From assembly GCA_944470555.2 (NCBI GenBank), contig OX104130.1:55895491-55959490 (forward strand): DNA of 64,000 nucleotides, given 5' to 3'. Source of the DNA: Heterobilharzia americana. Taxonomy: Eukaryota; Platyhelminthes; Trematoda; Strigeidida; Schistosomatidae. The position numbers and the translations under genes are program-made. Shown here in pieces: positions 1-13,100 of the stretch (position 1 is the first letter of the stretch; each line of letters opens with the position of its first letter). The notes under the pieces are model-generated. The model did not search any database, was not told the DNA's origin, and saw only the letters and a program-made list of their open reading frames with translations.

Positions 1-3000
1 CTAAAGAGATTTCCAGTTTCTGAGCTTCCGTGAAGGTTAGTTTAAACTCAATATTGAGGAGACTGAGTAATCAGTTTATTAGAATTATTGTTTTTGTTAC
101 TACATCTTCAATAAAAGTTCTATCTCCCTAGTACAGTATCGATTCAGTTTGCAAACAGTTGATTTACGATTAGCAATGATTTTCACATTGGTTAAGAATG
201 AATACAGTCACGCTGAAACAAAATGCCTCGGAAAATATTTCTGTCAACATGACAGCCATTTTGAGTTGTGTTCAAAGTAATGGTGCATTAAAAAGGGTCT
301 GAAGTATCAAACTTTGTAGCAATCATGTTACTCTTATAATCTAAGGTTCCAAACCCAATGAAAGATTTCATGAATATAAGTTGAGCTACTGACTAATATT
401 AAGTAGCATAAAAATATTATAGTTGAGAATATGAATGTGTTTATTAGTTCTAGCAATTACACACATAAAAATCAAGTCTTAAAAGTTCATTTCTCACCAG
501 GATATAGTAGTTGTATTGAGCGCTGAAACGAATAAAGGGATACATTCCTTATTAGTTGGCAAGAAAGTTCATAATCGAATATGGGATCTACAACTTCCTG
601 GAAACATTGATCGTCACTGATGACACTACACGGTCAAGTATTCTGACATTACTTATGTATGTTCTCAGCAGACACTCAGCGGCTTTTGTATGTTGATATG
701 GGTAAGGGATGAGATACGTCCATGCCCCCAATAAAAGCAAGTAGTTTTTAAAGAGACTATACATAAAACATTTGACTTGAATTTGAAATCACAATCTATT
801 GTAGTAACGTTAAAAGCTTCCTTTCTGATGGTAACCATTGACTAAAGTAGATTCATACGCCACTCTTTTCTTTTTCATTCTGAATTGTGTGTGTGTGTGC
901 ACCAAATAATAGTAACAGTTTCGCAACCACGTAACAAGATTCGATTTAACCAGTGAAGTTGTTGCGAGCACGAAACGTTGCTAGAACAAATGCAGTTTAC
1001 GATTTGATGAATAGAGCATCCACGATAGAGACTGTGGGAAATTTCCCTCATGAGGGCATAATGAATAGAAAAGTACATTTTATCTATGAGTGCTTGTTTA
1101 AGGGCATTTCTATACGGGGATAAAATATAAGGTCTCACTAGCATAAGTCTACTAGCCAGATAGATATAAGTAGTACAAACTAATGAATCAGTCTAATAAA
1201 ACTCACTATGTGTGGATTTCCAATAAAGTCCCAATCTCTCTAGACAATTTTCAGCTATACACTATGCAGTCTTTGCTTTTCATCTTTACTTCAGAATCAA
1301 ACGGTTAGCAAGTAGGATGATTCTGTGACCTGGTTTTTATCTATTTTTTTTATTTCTAAAGACAATGAGGTCCAAATTTGCATATAACGGTTACAATTCT
1401 AATGTGGTCAAGATACAATAATATATATGATCATTATTGGACGAAACTTATCTTCATAACAGACTGGAACTAACAGTAACGTTACAGATTTCTGTTTATT
1501 GTTTAGTCCAGTGGTTTTAAGTACCTGACAGTGGGTATTTGTCATTGCAACTTCCTATTTATTGTTTATCTTCATAATAAATAGAAGTAAATATGAATAT
1601 TAAAAGTGTAATTGTTTTCCTTCCCACCATTCTCGAAAACTTTCAATAGCCTGTTGGAAACGATAAAGAATGGGTTACTGTAACCATAACACCTAAGTGT
1701 TGCCGAATGAGTGGTCAACAAGTTTGGAATTTGAAGTCTCATTATGTGCACAGAAACAGGTAACTAAGTAGCTATCGTTTCCATTGATATTCTCCTACCT
1801 TGGGAGTGCATTTATTTACAAATCAAAACTCTAATTTCTGTCAAAATCCTTTATGGAAATTTTTTGAATTTTTAAGATTGTTCTGTTATGCATTTCGCTC
1901 ACATCTGGTAACGCAACAGTTACCAAGATGTCAAAAATGAAAATCTCAGCATATCATTTATCACTCTGTAGTAATGGACCTTTAATAAGGAAACTAATTT
2001 CACCTTGTGCACCACACCCTTTCAATTTCAGTCTTCCCGTCTGGAGGCTAATCTAAAAATGTGAGCGATTCATACATATGTTTAGTAAAGATGCCAAAAA
2101 CTTGGTTTGTGATGGAATTCGAATTTACGCCTTCTGGAAATCCCAGCTTTGCTCCCACTGTTTTGAATATCTTAGTATTCTTAAAAAGCCACTCGTAAAA
2201 GAAATTAAAACCTGTTTCTGTTCTCATTTGAAGTATATCCATCTTAAGAGTAGTTTTAATTAAAGATTGGCCTTAAATTTGATAAAGCATGTCAGTGATA
2301 TTCACTTTCATGCTATTTACCTCAGGCCATATCTGGTTTCATGTAGATTAGTTTTAATATGACCGCAGCGTGTTTAGAATATTTCTGCTGAAGAAGCTGT
2401 GGCATACACAGCGAAACGTTCAGAAACATCTTATTTTCGATTTTCCAAACACTTGGATTATATCAAGCCTATATAATGAAGCAACCTGACTCGGCTCTCA
2501 ACTTTCAGATCGTTCGTAACAACTATGGCCTGGATGTTTATAATCTGGTCACGCCTAGTTTTATTTCAAAACAGGGTAGAAAAACTAATTGAACATCGTC
2601 GGTTACTGGTAGAGGGCAGACCTTACCAGGAGCATTAGAATGCATGAGTTGACTGGTGTCTCATTTTGGCTACTCACGAAAACGACAATGAACTGAGACA
2701 AGGTGTGTATTAGTGTTCTTTCTCTGTACCATTAAAATGTGTTGCAATGTGAATTGATTTTTGTTAATTAGCATGATCTATAACTACCAACAAGAGTGTC
2801 TATTCAGTCTTTTTTCTCGCTTATACACTACCTTATTACCCTTATTCTTATGTTATTGCATCCATTGTGATAACTTTGCTTTTCTCTGGAAGTAAGATCG
2901 GAATCCACCTATCAACCTTTGCGAATTCACAAGTAGGCAGTAAGACAGGCCTACTGTATTAGAGCTAATGATACCATCTGGCTACCCAAACTTCGGTAGA

Positions 3001-4002
3001 TGGAGCAGTGCTTAAATCTGAGATCCACTCCCTAAACTCATGAGCCATAAACTCTAAACGAATGATATTCATCCTAGATTTCTTGAAATGTTTGAATACA
3101 ATATATCGATGTGAACTGAATACACGAAGCATAAGAGAAACAGTATGTTGCAACCACTGATACCATTGATGAGTAAAATGTCAGACACCTTCTGGATTTC
3201 AGGAGTAAGCAAATTTATGAAGAGATGTACAGTGACGTTTATTGATCGACGTGCATACAATTGCCAAAATGTTCGGTGACAGATCTGTAAGAAAACCTCA
3301 CACTTAGGTATGTCGAAGGATACGATTACAGTTATAGTCTGCAAAATCAACAAAATGTCTGTTCACTTCTCTCTGGTTCTCAAATACTTCCTAGACGATA
3401 TCGCTTGATAATGAAAATTGTTTTAGAATCAAACTGTTTTTCATCTAATCTCTCATTAATGAAACTTTTTTCAAAACTTATTATCAGCGAAGATATAGTA
3501 CAGAAAGTTGTTAAATTCTAATCATTATCCATCTTTGCATAATATCAGTTTAAAAGTTGTTTCAACTCCTCCTTATTCATAACCTAAACCATTTACTTAC
3601 GGTGAAAATGTTGACCTAAAAAGGTGAAGTCATTTCAACAAGATAGATTTTCATTAGCCAGTGTGGAAATTGTTTCTTGAAGTAGTTATGCACATATTAG
3701 TTTAATGGTGGTAGGAAATAGGCTGTTGTGAAAGAAAGATGTCTCCTTTATGTTGTGTAATTTCTATCAATCATAGTGTTTTAAACTTTCAGTTAAGTTA
3801 CTGACAATTATTTTAAAAAATTCACAACAACTTAGCATTTACATCTATACCTCTTAAAAAGGATCACTGCTAAATTTAAAAAAATTTTATTTTAACCTTA
3901 AATAAGTTGATTATCTGCAAAGAATAGCAACAAGTAAAAACATTTCTTTTAAGCATAACTTTTTATTAGCTTAAAAGTGTATCTTATTTTTATTATGTGC
4001 AG
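1..4002. other. Intronic/upstream sequence, no gene recognised
   Basis: AT-rich sequence left of the first exon found, probably an intron of the same gene because exon 4003-4127 opens at an acceptor in mid-protein. I found no splice-bounded reading frame with protein character on either strand and no clear transposon. A short GT run lies near 885-900. The open frames of 60-94 codons here have no recognisable motifs and look like chance. Confidence 0.5.
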
Positions 4003-4127
4003 GCTCAGGCTAATGACCTTCGGATTCCATTACGTGTAAATGGACTGAATGAATTGCTTTGGTTACCTATTACAGCTAATGTTCATGGAGTTTCATTGAA
4101 ATACTGTTTACTCAATCAAGAAAGCAT
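4003..4127 (+). CDS. Exon 1 of the window, ASH-protein gene
   Basis: Acceptor TTATTATGTGCAG and donor AGCAT|GTATGTG bound 125 bases. Read from the first base they give AQANDLRIPL...WLPITANVHGVSLKYC, a beta-rich linker between modules. It leaves two bases (AT) that are completed to ATA by the first base of the next exon. It is internal: there is no start codon context, so further exons must lie upstream. Confidence 0.8.
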
Positions 4128-7100
4128 GTATGTGTAATTCAACCTGTTCCATTGCTCTGTAATACTTTGGTTGAGATAATTTTGAAATTTCCGAATATTT
4201 CATAGTTGACCCTTAAGTATCTCTATTAAAAAAAATTTTGATTCTTGCATTATGTTTATTGTAATACTCTGCACGAATGACATTGTACATTTTGGAAAAC
4301 ATATGGAGGAGAAAATGATGTGTCCTTGGTCACATACATACGAGTGAACACTTGAACAATAACCTCCTGCTTCCACCTTTGATGGTCCCTCAGTTCCTTA
4401 GTAGATGGAAAGGCGATTAGATAACAGTTGTAGTGAATAGTTCAAATATGTACCACATACAACAATTTATGCATACTAACAACGGCTTTGACTATTTCTA
4501 GACATAAGATAAGGCATATCCTAGTGATTTCGCCTCTTCAACTAGTTTGATATTTACAAGTAGGTTTATGTGTTTTTGTCGAAACTTTGAAGTAACATGG
4601 TTGGTTGTGAAAGGCTTCAAATACTTCAAGCTTCTTATGATATTCTTTGCAATTTTATCGCACACTGTAACAGAAAAGGTCACAGACAAACATCCAAGTA
4701 GAATATTATTTGATTCTATTACCTCATTGACTCTTCTCAGCTCAGTCTAACCTAATTTATTTAAAACATCGAATTACAATCAAATTGTAACATATTGTGT
4801 CACGAGAAGCATTTCCAACAAACCACAGACATACATCATCAACAGCTGCCACAAACGCTCGCTCGATACTGATGATCAGATGGCCAGAAAGAATAAGGAC
4901 AAATAACCCTGAAAATGAACCAACAAGAACTTATCGCCCAAAAAATATACAGAGGAAGAAAATGGAGATGGATTGGATTGGGCATACACTGAGAAAACCA
5001 TTCGGGGACATCACGCGCCAGGCCAGGCCCTCGAGTGGAATCCAAAGACGAAACGACGAGTTGGGCGTCCGAGGCGAGAGTGACATGGGGGAGGTGGTGT
5101 GAGAAAGAAATGAAAGGTTATGAGCAGTGGTGGAGCCAGGTAGGATCGACTGCAGAGAACAGGGTGCAGTGGAGGCTGCTACTGAAGCTCTATGTTCCAC
5201 TAGAAACCCGAGGGAAAAATAATAATAATATAACATATTATAGTTACCTGAACAGAGATTAGTTAGGTAGTAAAGCAAAACAGCATAATGACATGGCGAA
5301 AGGGGTAGACTTTACAAACTGCAATAAAGTTGGATGTTAGGTTTTAATGTCATCACTGTGTTCAATTACATGAAGATCTTTATGAAACTCTGAAAAATGC
5401 ATTATTGTTTTTTCGAAATTCACTAACATCTCTATTCAAGCTCCATTTCTTGAGATCTACATTGAATCACAGATGGTGAGATGGTTATGTTCGGAACTAG
5501 CTTATTTGGTATCAGTAATCAGTAGTTTTTATTAGAAATGCCATGGTAAGATGTTTGATACAAAGTTCAGAAAACTGTAATAAAACGTGTAATAGTTAAA
5601 ATATGCTGATGAAATACGATGAATGTATCACTAATATGAAGTCTATTCTACATGACTCATTTAAATGAGAAATTGACAGCAGAATAAAAACGTGACAGAT
5701 TCAGCAGAAAAGATAATCATGAAAGCATTCGTAAGATTTTCAATTGATAATTTCTCTTACAACAGAGCGAAGCCTTAAGGATCATTTTTGATCTATATGT
5801 ATAGTCTTCGTAAGATATATCGAAAGAATGATCCATTAAAACCTATACAGTCAAGTGGTAAGTTACCTCTGTACAAAGCCGCTATTTAAATAGCAGCTGA
5901 TTCAATGCATTCTAAAAGGTTTATCAAATAGCTAAGCCTATTGTTTTCAATAAGTTTACAGTATCCTTTGAGATAAATTTCTTTAACACATAAGTACCTC
6001 ATGGAACTACAAAAATTAATTGTCAGCTGTTTGATCTCCTCCTTATACCACATCACGTATTCAAACATATGACTCCAATATATACTGGACATTTTTATTT
6101 CTTGGTTGACAACAACCAACATTATCATTTTGACTGAATGGCGACAAGAAGCTTAGTGGTTCGTGTATTAACAATATTTTTGTGATCCACTTCTAGATGA
6201 CAAGCTGTGAATATGCAATTTATGCAACAACATCTTATTTTAGATTTACTAAGGACACGTTCACTGTCTGTAACACTTTTTACTATTTATCACATTCACT
6301 TGGACATTCTGGTGTATTAGTTTGCAACGAAACATGAGGATAGTCCTAGATTTAGATTAAAGTAATTCAGTGTCTAACGTTAAGTGGTTATCAAACTTCA
6401 AACATCTATAAAAATGGATGAGAATGACCTCGACATTAGTTTTAACATTTTCTTCCCTGTAAACTTTATATATGCACCGGCTAATGGCCTTCCTGAATCA
6501 CCCGAAAAATATTTTTAGCTCGTAAAGTGATGATGAACCGTTTCAACTTATGAAAAACCTCAAAGAAAATGGATAATTCAACGAAAAATGCGATCAAATA
6601 AAATTCATACAAAAAAACCCGTTAATTTGTTTCAAGCATCTTTATAACTAGTACAAACATAAAACCCCAGGTAGCTCTCATACGTTACCACTAACCCCGG
6701 TGTGTTACCTAACAGGTATTTAGCAAACCAGTTATATTTGAAGAACGGAAGGAACGATGAACTTCAGATATTATATACGCGCTCTGAAGAGCCTTTGTTT
6801 AAGTTGGTCAAATACTTACAATCTTTCAGTAACTAGGATCCTGGTTGACACAGGACACTAAGTAGATACTTAATAGTAAATCAAGATCATTGAGAGATAT
6901 AACATTCAAATCTTTGGTGAAGCCACTCTAAACAAACACATCAAACCGGAATAACGCGTTACCTTCAACTTCCTTGGTAAAGTAATCTACTCTCTCTTCA
7001 TGTAAACGGATTACGTCAATAGATTTTCAATTGATACTAAACCTCAGTATTGATCTTCTAATGTTCTATCCATGTTGCTTGCTGATTGTAACTAAGTCAA

Positions 7101-10100
7101 ATGTATTGATATGCTTACATCAACCCCTTTTCTGATTTCCAGAATATTTTGCTAGCACTGTCAACCCAATAAGATGTATTATTTCTCATTTTTCACTACT
7201 ATATAACTATTATTCAAACAAATATGTTCAAATTCTACTGTAATTTGTCGCTTTAAAAGTATGTATTGTGCGCAGCTAAATGGAACCGACGAGATAATAA
7301 AGCGAATCACTAAGATTCTCTTCAGAAGTCAGTCGATGAAACTGTGAAACCACACAAAGAGATTTAGTTTAAAAATGTGTTGCGTACACTAATTTATCAC
7401 TTGCCTGGATAAGCAATGTTAGTCAAAGTAAGACTTAGTCTGAAGTAATCTTAAGGTGGCTCAAGCAAGACATGGGACCAATCTATGAATTCTCTGCATA
7501 CTGGTGTGAGCTATATTCAGAGGTGTTCCCTGCCTGACTAGAGTCTTTGAGATTGTAGAATTTAGTAGTTTGGGACTTGGCGGTACGATTGAAAATTGGT
7601 GACACTGGCCGCAGTCACATAACCTGTCACTTACACCGTAGACTTCAGTGAGCTCAACATGCTGTATACAGTCTGATCATTTTCTATCATACGTATGATC
7701 ATCAAACATGCTTATTTAAAGATGTATAATGCCTTATGTTAAGATAAAACTTAAAAAAATCTTTGTTTACTTACAAGCTTATCGGTTAGAGCCTGTACGT
7801 GTGAAACAATAAGCAACAAGCTGGATTCTTTGTATATGTCTAATTAAAAAGATTAGTCAGCTCATCAAGTAATGTTGCATTCTTCTTTATTAGTGAGTCT
7901 ACTGTATATGATTTCAGAAATTGCTGTGGTTAGTGAATGGCTTTGTTATGATGTACCACTCTTACATAATTTTGATGGGAATGTTATGTTCAACATACTT
8001 TCAAAACATTCATCGCACTTCTTTTACATCAACATGGGAGTACCATGTTTGATTTGGCAGGTTCTTGTACAACCATAACTTATCATTATATTAGTCAAAT
8101 GGCCTCTCAGTTTGCAGAAAATGTTTATGGAGTCTGCATACCAGTGATTGTAGGAGCGTGTTATAATCTTAGGATTTACCTCTTCATCTAATGGGGAATT
8201 TTTTTGCATAATGTCAAATGAAGAGAGGCAATCATTTTAATCACGCTTAACTTTTGTATCTAACCATACTATTCTAGAGATCTCACAGATGAGGAATGTT
8301 CGTATGAATACCATAATATTACATCAGAGAAAGGAAATACACCACCTGTCTTAGATTTTGGACAAAATGTTGGTTTATTTGAACCAGTGGAGAAATGGAT
8401 TGTATTTAAAAATTTCACCCCTATCCCGACCAGAATATGTGTGGACATGGGTAATTTATGTTCGAAAATCGGGTATTCTGAGTATGAAAATTATACTTAC
8501 AAGCCTGAACTGGGTGCTCAGAGATATTTAATAAAGCTTTCATCAAACCAGTCTACTGAAAATGGTTTAAGTAAGCAGACGTTTTTACACAAAGATGAAA
8601 GTAAAACTGAGATCAGAAATTTATATGGTATGTTCAATAAACATTCATTAAAATTGAAAACTAGTTTCTCTACTTATCTATGAAATGCCTAAAAGTTAGC
8701 GTTGAAAATAAGAAGCTTTTTGCTTACTAATTATTTCAAGATTTATTTTAGATATTCACTTAAAAGTGAAAAACTTGGGCACTGTGGTAGAATGTAGTTC
8801 CATATTAGATTTGTTTATTTGATATAAAGCGCACAGTGATACAGTATTATTTAATTGATTACGTTTCGAGCATAAATTATCACTGCTCATAATCATATCA
8901 ATGTAATCACACTTCTTTCGGTTTAGTCAAATGTCTAAATAACGGAGCTGAGAAACTCACTAGTCATTGTAAGGACTTAAAAAGGAATTGAAACACATAA
9001 AAGAAGCGTTAATAATTAATAATTATCCCCATCATTTTATTAAGAATTCACACGGACACATAAGAAGCAAAATAATAACACTAATACAATACAAATAATA
9101 GTGACAACATAAGTAGAAAGGAAATCAACACCTCTATTGTGATACCATACAAGGAAGGAACATCAGAAACCATACGTAGGATTCTCAACAAGGTTGGAAT
9201 TAGGGTGGCATTTAAACCAAAAACTCACTTAGAGGTAAGCTTTGTCGGCTAAAAGATCCGATAGAACCAATTAAGCAAAATAATATAATCTACCAAATTC
9301 CATGTAATGACTGTGAAGTCAAATACATAGGTCAAACTAGCCGGTCGGGGTCAGTTAGATTAACAGAACATAGGAATTTAGCTAAACATAGAACGGCAGA
9401 CCCCAATAAGATCAATAATCTAGAAAAACACTCTGCCATTGCATTACATTCATTAACACACAACCACACAATAGGATGGGACAAAACCACTGTACTTAAG
9501 TCTAATATAGCTAGGTGGAGAGAGAGATTAATTACTGAATCTTTGTTCATCGAATCCACACCCAACACATGTAATAGGAATGACGCAACACCTATACCAG
9601 AGATATGGAAACTTTACTACCAATCAAAAAACAAAAAACAAAGAGAGATCAGGTGACAGGACTATAAAATCAGGTGTCGAAAGAAGTGTGATTACATTGA
9701 TATGATTATGAGTAATAATTTATGCTCGAAACGTAATCAATTAAATAATACTGTATCACTGTGCGCTTTATATCAAATAAACAAATCTAATATGGATTCA
9801 CTTAAAAGAATTATGATTATGACCGCGATTTTAATAATTACAGTCTAACTGCACAATTTAATGAAAAATGATAACGAGTGTTAAATTTAAATCTCAGAGA
9901 AATCATCAAAATGGATCAAGGTACACTTGCACTCCGTTTTTTAAATAGGCTAAAAACCACTACTTTGGACGCTGTTGACAACGGTCAATAAAGACATAAC
10001 TCTAAATTTTACCTAATCTGTGTCATGTCTATCTACACATCATGTTGGTATCAGGTACATGTTCACCATGACATCGTAAGGTTGGAACCTGCCAAGCAGT

Positions 10101-13100
10101 AAACAGCCGTTTCCCATGAGCGCAAGAATACTTGATTTCATGGACTCATAAAGAATGTTGCACAGAGTTTTCAACATGTAAAAGATACTCAAGCCAGTTA
10201 TTATTCCGAGTAGAACATAGGGCTTCAGTAACACGTCACCATTTCACTCTGTTCTCTACAGTCTTTTCAACCTGCCCTCACAATAGTCTCCTTCATGTCA
10301 CCCTTGCACGCCCATGTGAGTTCCACTCGAGGGGCTGGCCTGGCGCGTGATGTCCCCGAATGGTTTTCTCAGTGTATGCCCAATCCAATCCATCTCTATT
10401 TTTTTCCTCTGTATATTTTTTGGGCGATAAGTTCTTGTTTGGTTCATTTCCAGAGTTCTTGTTCCTTATTCTTTCTGGCCATCTGATCATCAGTATCGGG
10501 CGAGCGTTTGTGGCAGCTGTTGATGATGTATGTCTGTGGTTTGTTGGAAATGTTTTTCGTAACGCGCCAAGTCTCTCTACCGTCACATAGAAACATTGAC
10601 TTGACTGACATTAGTGTTGAAAAATCGGATCTTGTTCACGCTTTATGCTTAGTGCAGATCTCCACACTGATTTCAGATTAATGGATGAAGGCCTGTCTTG
10701 CTATCTTCCCGATCCTGGCTTTGACATCTTCGTCTGTGCCGCCCCTTGTGAATGAGACGATGCTGCCTGCCTAAGTAGATGAAAGAGACAACTTCCTTTA
10801 CATTTCTCTCGTTGATAGTGACTGGTGCTTGTTGTTGTTGGTTAGGTATCTTCATCATCTCTGTCTTCCCTATGTTCACCTGAAGGAAGTCCCGTCTTGC
10901 TGTTTTGCCTTTCCTGTCAACTTGTTAGTTTTCGTCCGTAGATCTTCAAGTTTATGCGACATTAGATATGAATCATCATCGGCAAAATCCAACAGCTATC
11001 ACCCTCATCTTGAACTAAATCTTCTCTACAAGTTTCTTCTAAATGGTCCAAAAGGGGTGAGGATTCGACACTTATATCTAGCCTAAGCTTTGACAATTTA
11101 CAGCTGCAAACCTCAACTGAGTATTCAAAAGAAAAATGTAGAAACACTCTTTTTACTATGGTTCATTTATTTATTTATTTATATTTTATTACACGTTTGT
11201 TGATTTTCATCAGATGCCAAGTCTTACTGTTCACTGCATTCTATTAAGGAAAACTATTGAGATTACATCTTGTGTTACGTAATTCCATCTCATCCTCTAC
11301 ATACACCCATCGATTAACTTTGACCTTTAATGGTTTATTATAACACTCATAGCTTTCTTCATTGGTATGAATGTCAGTACTGACAAATTCTTGTAACTTA
11401 AATAGCTCATTAATAATGCACCTGATTACGTTGGCTAACAGTGCATATTTAAAATTTGTTAAACAAAACAGTTTCCACAAGTTTGCTTATACACATATCT
11501 GATGAGTGTAAATAAGCCTAAAACTTACCTTCAGATTATTCTTAAGATTGTTCTCAGTTAACTTATATTGAACTCTAATTTCTTTTTGGAACTGTAGGTA
11601 TCTTTATGTATTACATTTTCCGGAATACAACAGATGTTTTTACCGCGTACAACGTGTACAATTAAAATGTCATGCTGTTTAAAACTGTATTCAGTTTGTT
11701 ATTATTTTCTTTTCAGGCTGGTGTAACTTATTACTTAGGCAGTCAAAAGGTTCTTGCGTACTAGCTCATTCAGCTATTTCGTCATTCAATAGTTCATCTG
11801 ATTTCCGATTAGCTGAATTACACTTGGTTACAACTAATCAATCTTCATCGAAACCGCTGGTTACGCCATCATGGTGTCTTCCTGGATACGGTTATTTGAG
11901 ATTTGCTTCATATGTGTTGCTAATCTATGGGGTGTATATCAAGATAATATTCGTATTCATATATTCCCAGAATTCGGCATTACAAATGAATCAGGTTTAC
12001 AGCTTATCGAAATGTCAGTGCGATTCAAAGTAATTGGATGTCCAATTTATTCTGTAGCTACAGGTCACTTTGGTCAATTATCTAGTAAAGCAGTTATGGA
12101 TAATAAACTGAAGAGTGATTATATATTACCGAAAACTGCTTTACCACTGATAGCAACAAGACAGTTTATACGGTTTGGTAGCACGTTATTTAATGGTCCA
12201 ACTATGAAACGAAACATTCGTCTACATAATTCATGCGAAACAGGTAAAAGTGTTTATATGCCAATATAACTTGAATGTTAATCATAAAAAGTTTTTTTCT
12301 TTCAGTGACCGTTATTTATCTACTCACCTTTCTACATTGATTTCATTTTGACTTACCTTCCGTAGCTGTCAGCACATTTGACTTTAGTTTGATATACAAG
12401 ACTGACCACGACTTGAGGTTTCTTTTATAGTGACTTACGAAATTTATTTCAGACAGTGTATACTAGAAGGCTTAGACAATCAGAATGCATCAAAAGCGGA
12501 TAATCTGTTGGTTCAGAACATTGAGTTGTGCTAGTTTCTCAGCGACAATGATCTAATCAAACCTGGAATAAGAAACAACAGTTCCTGTGGTTTTCTTATA
12601 TATTTCTTCAGGCTATCGAAGTAGATTCAACCACTGCATATCAATCCGATTAGAGTAAAGATTTCCATTTCATAGATGATTCAAATGTTAGTACTTCGAT
12701 AGAATACTTAATTTCTGAATCTTCAATCAATTTTAATTGCCTAAAGTCAGTGAAACCTTTCGCACTTTCGGTTATCACAAGTTTCTCGATTACAATACAG
12801 TCGTTAGTGAAAAACGCCCTGTGTTACAGTTTCGATCACTTGTATGCATTTTCCTTCATGACGTTTCCTGAGTAGTAAGCTGAATTGTAATCAATAAAAT
12901 CATTGTTATTACTATGGACCTCTTTTCTCAGAAAAATTTAATTAGCGAAGTAAAACTGCTACTGTGCAAATCATGTATTAAAATAAATTTGCTAATAACA
13001 ACATATTACTGTCTTTATGCTATGATGACAAGTAATACAACTTTAAAATATTCTAGATGTATCTGATAAACCTTCGGTATTTAGGGTACAGTCCAATCCA

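Larger units (their letters stand above)
8767..9795 (+). mobile_element. Short Penelope-like element with inverted terminal arms
   Basis: About 1.03 kb bounded by a 13-bp target duplication ATTCACTTAAAAG (8754-8766 and 9796-9808). Inside are two inverted arms of ~120 bp (8799-8920 and 9678-9796) enclosing the GIY-YIG part of a Penelope-type ORF. Inverted or direct pseudo-LTRs, 5' truncation and a GIY-YIG nuclease are known PLE traits. The RT domain is absent, so this copy cannot move by itself. Confidence 0.85.
8628..11716. other. Intron 2 of the ASH-protein gene
   Basis: Contains a short Penelope-like element (8767-9795), an antisense RTE fragment (10198-10988) and a possible antisense exon-like stretch (10989-11103). 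The remaining AT-rich 11.1-11.7 kb shows nothing further. Confidence 0.6.

Noticed and set aside
1..4002. Further exons of the ASH-protein gene
   Set aside because: No frame with ASH-like motifs and splice borders was found; short open frames such as that at 2078-2263 have no family character.
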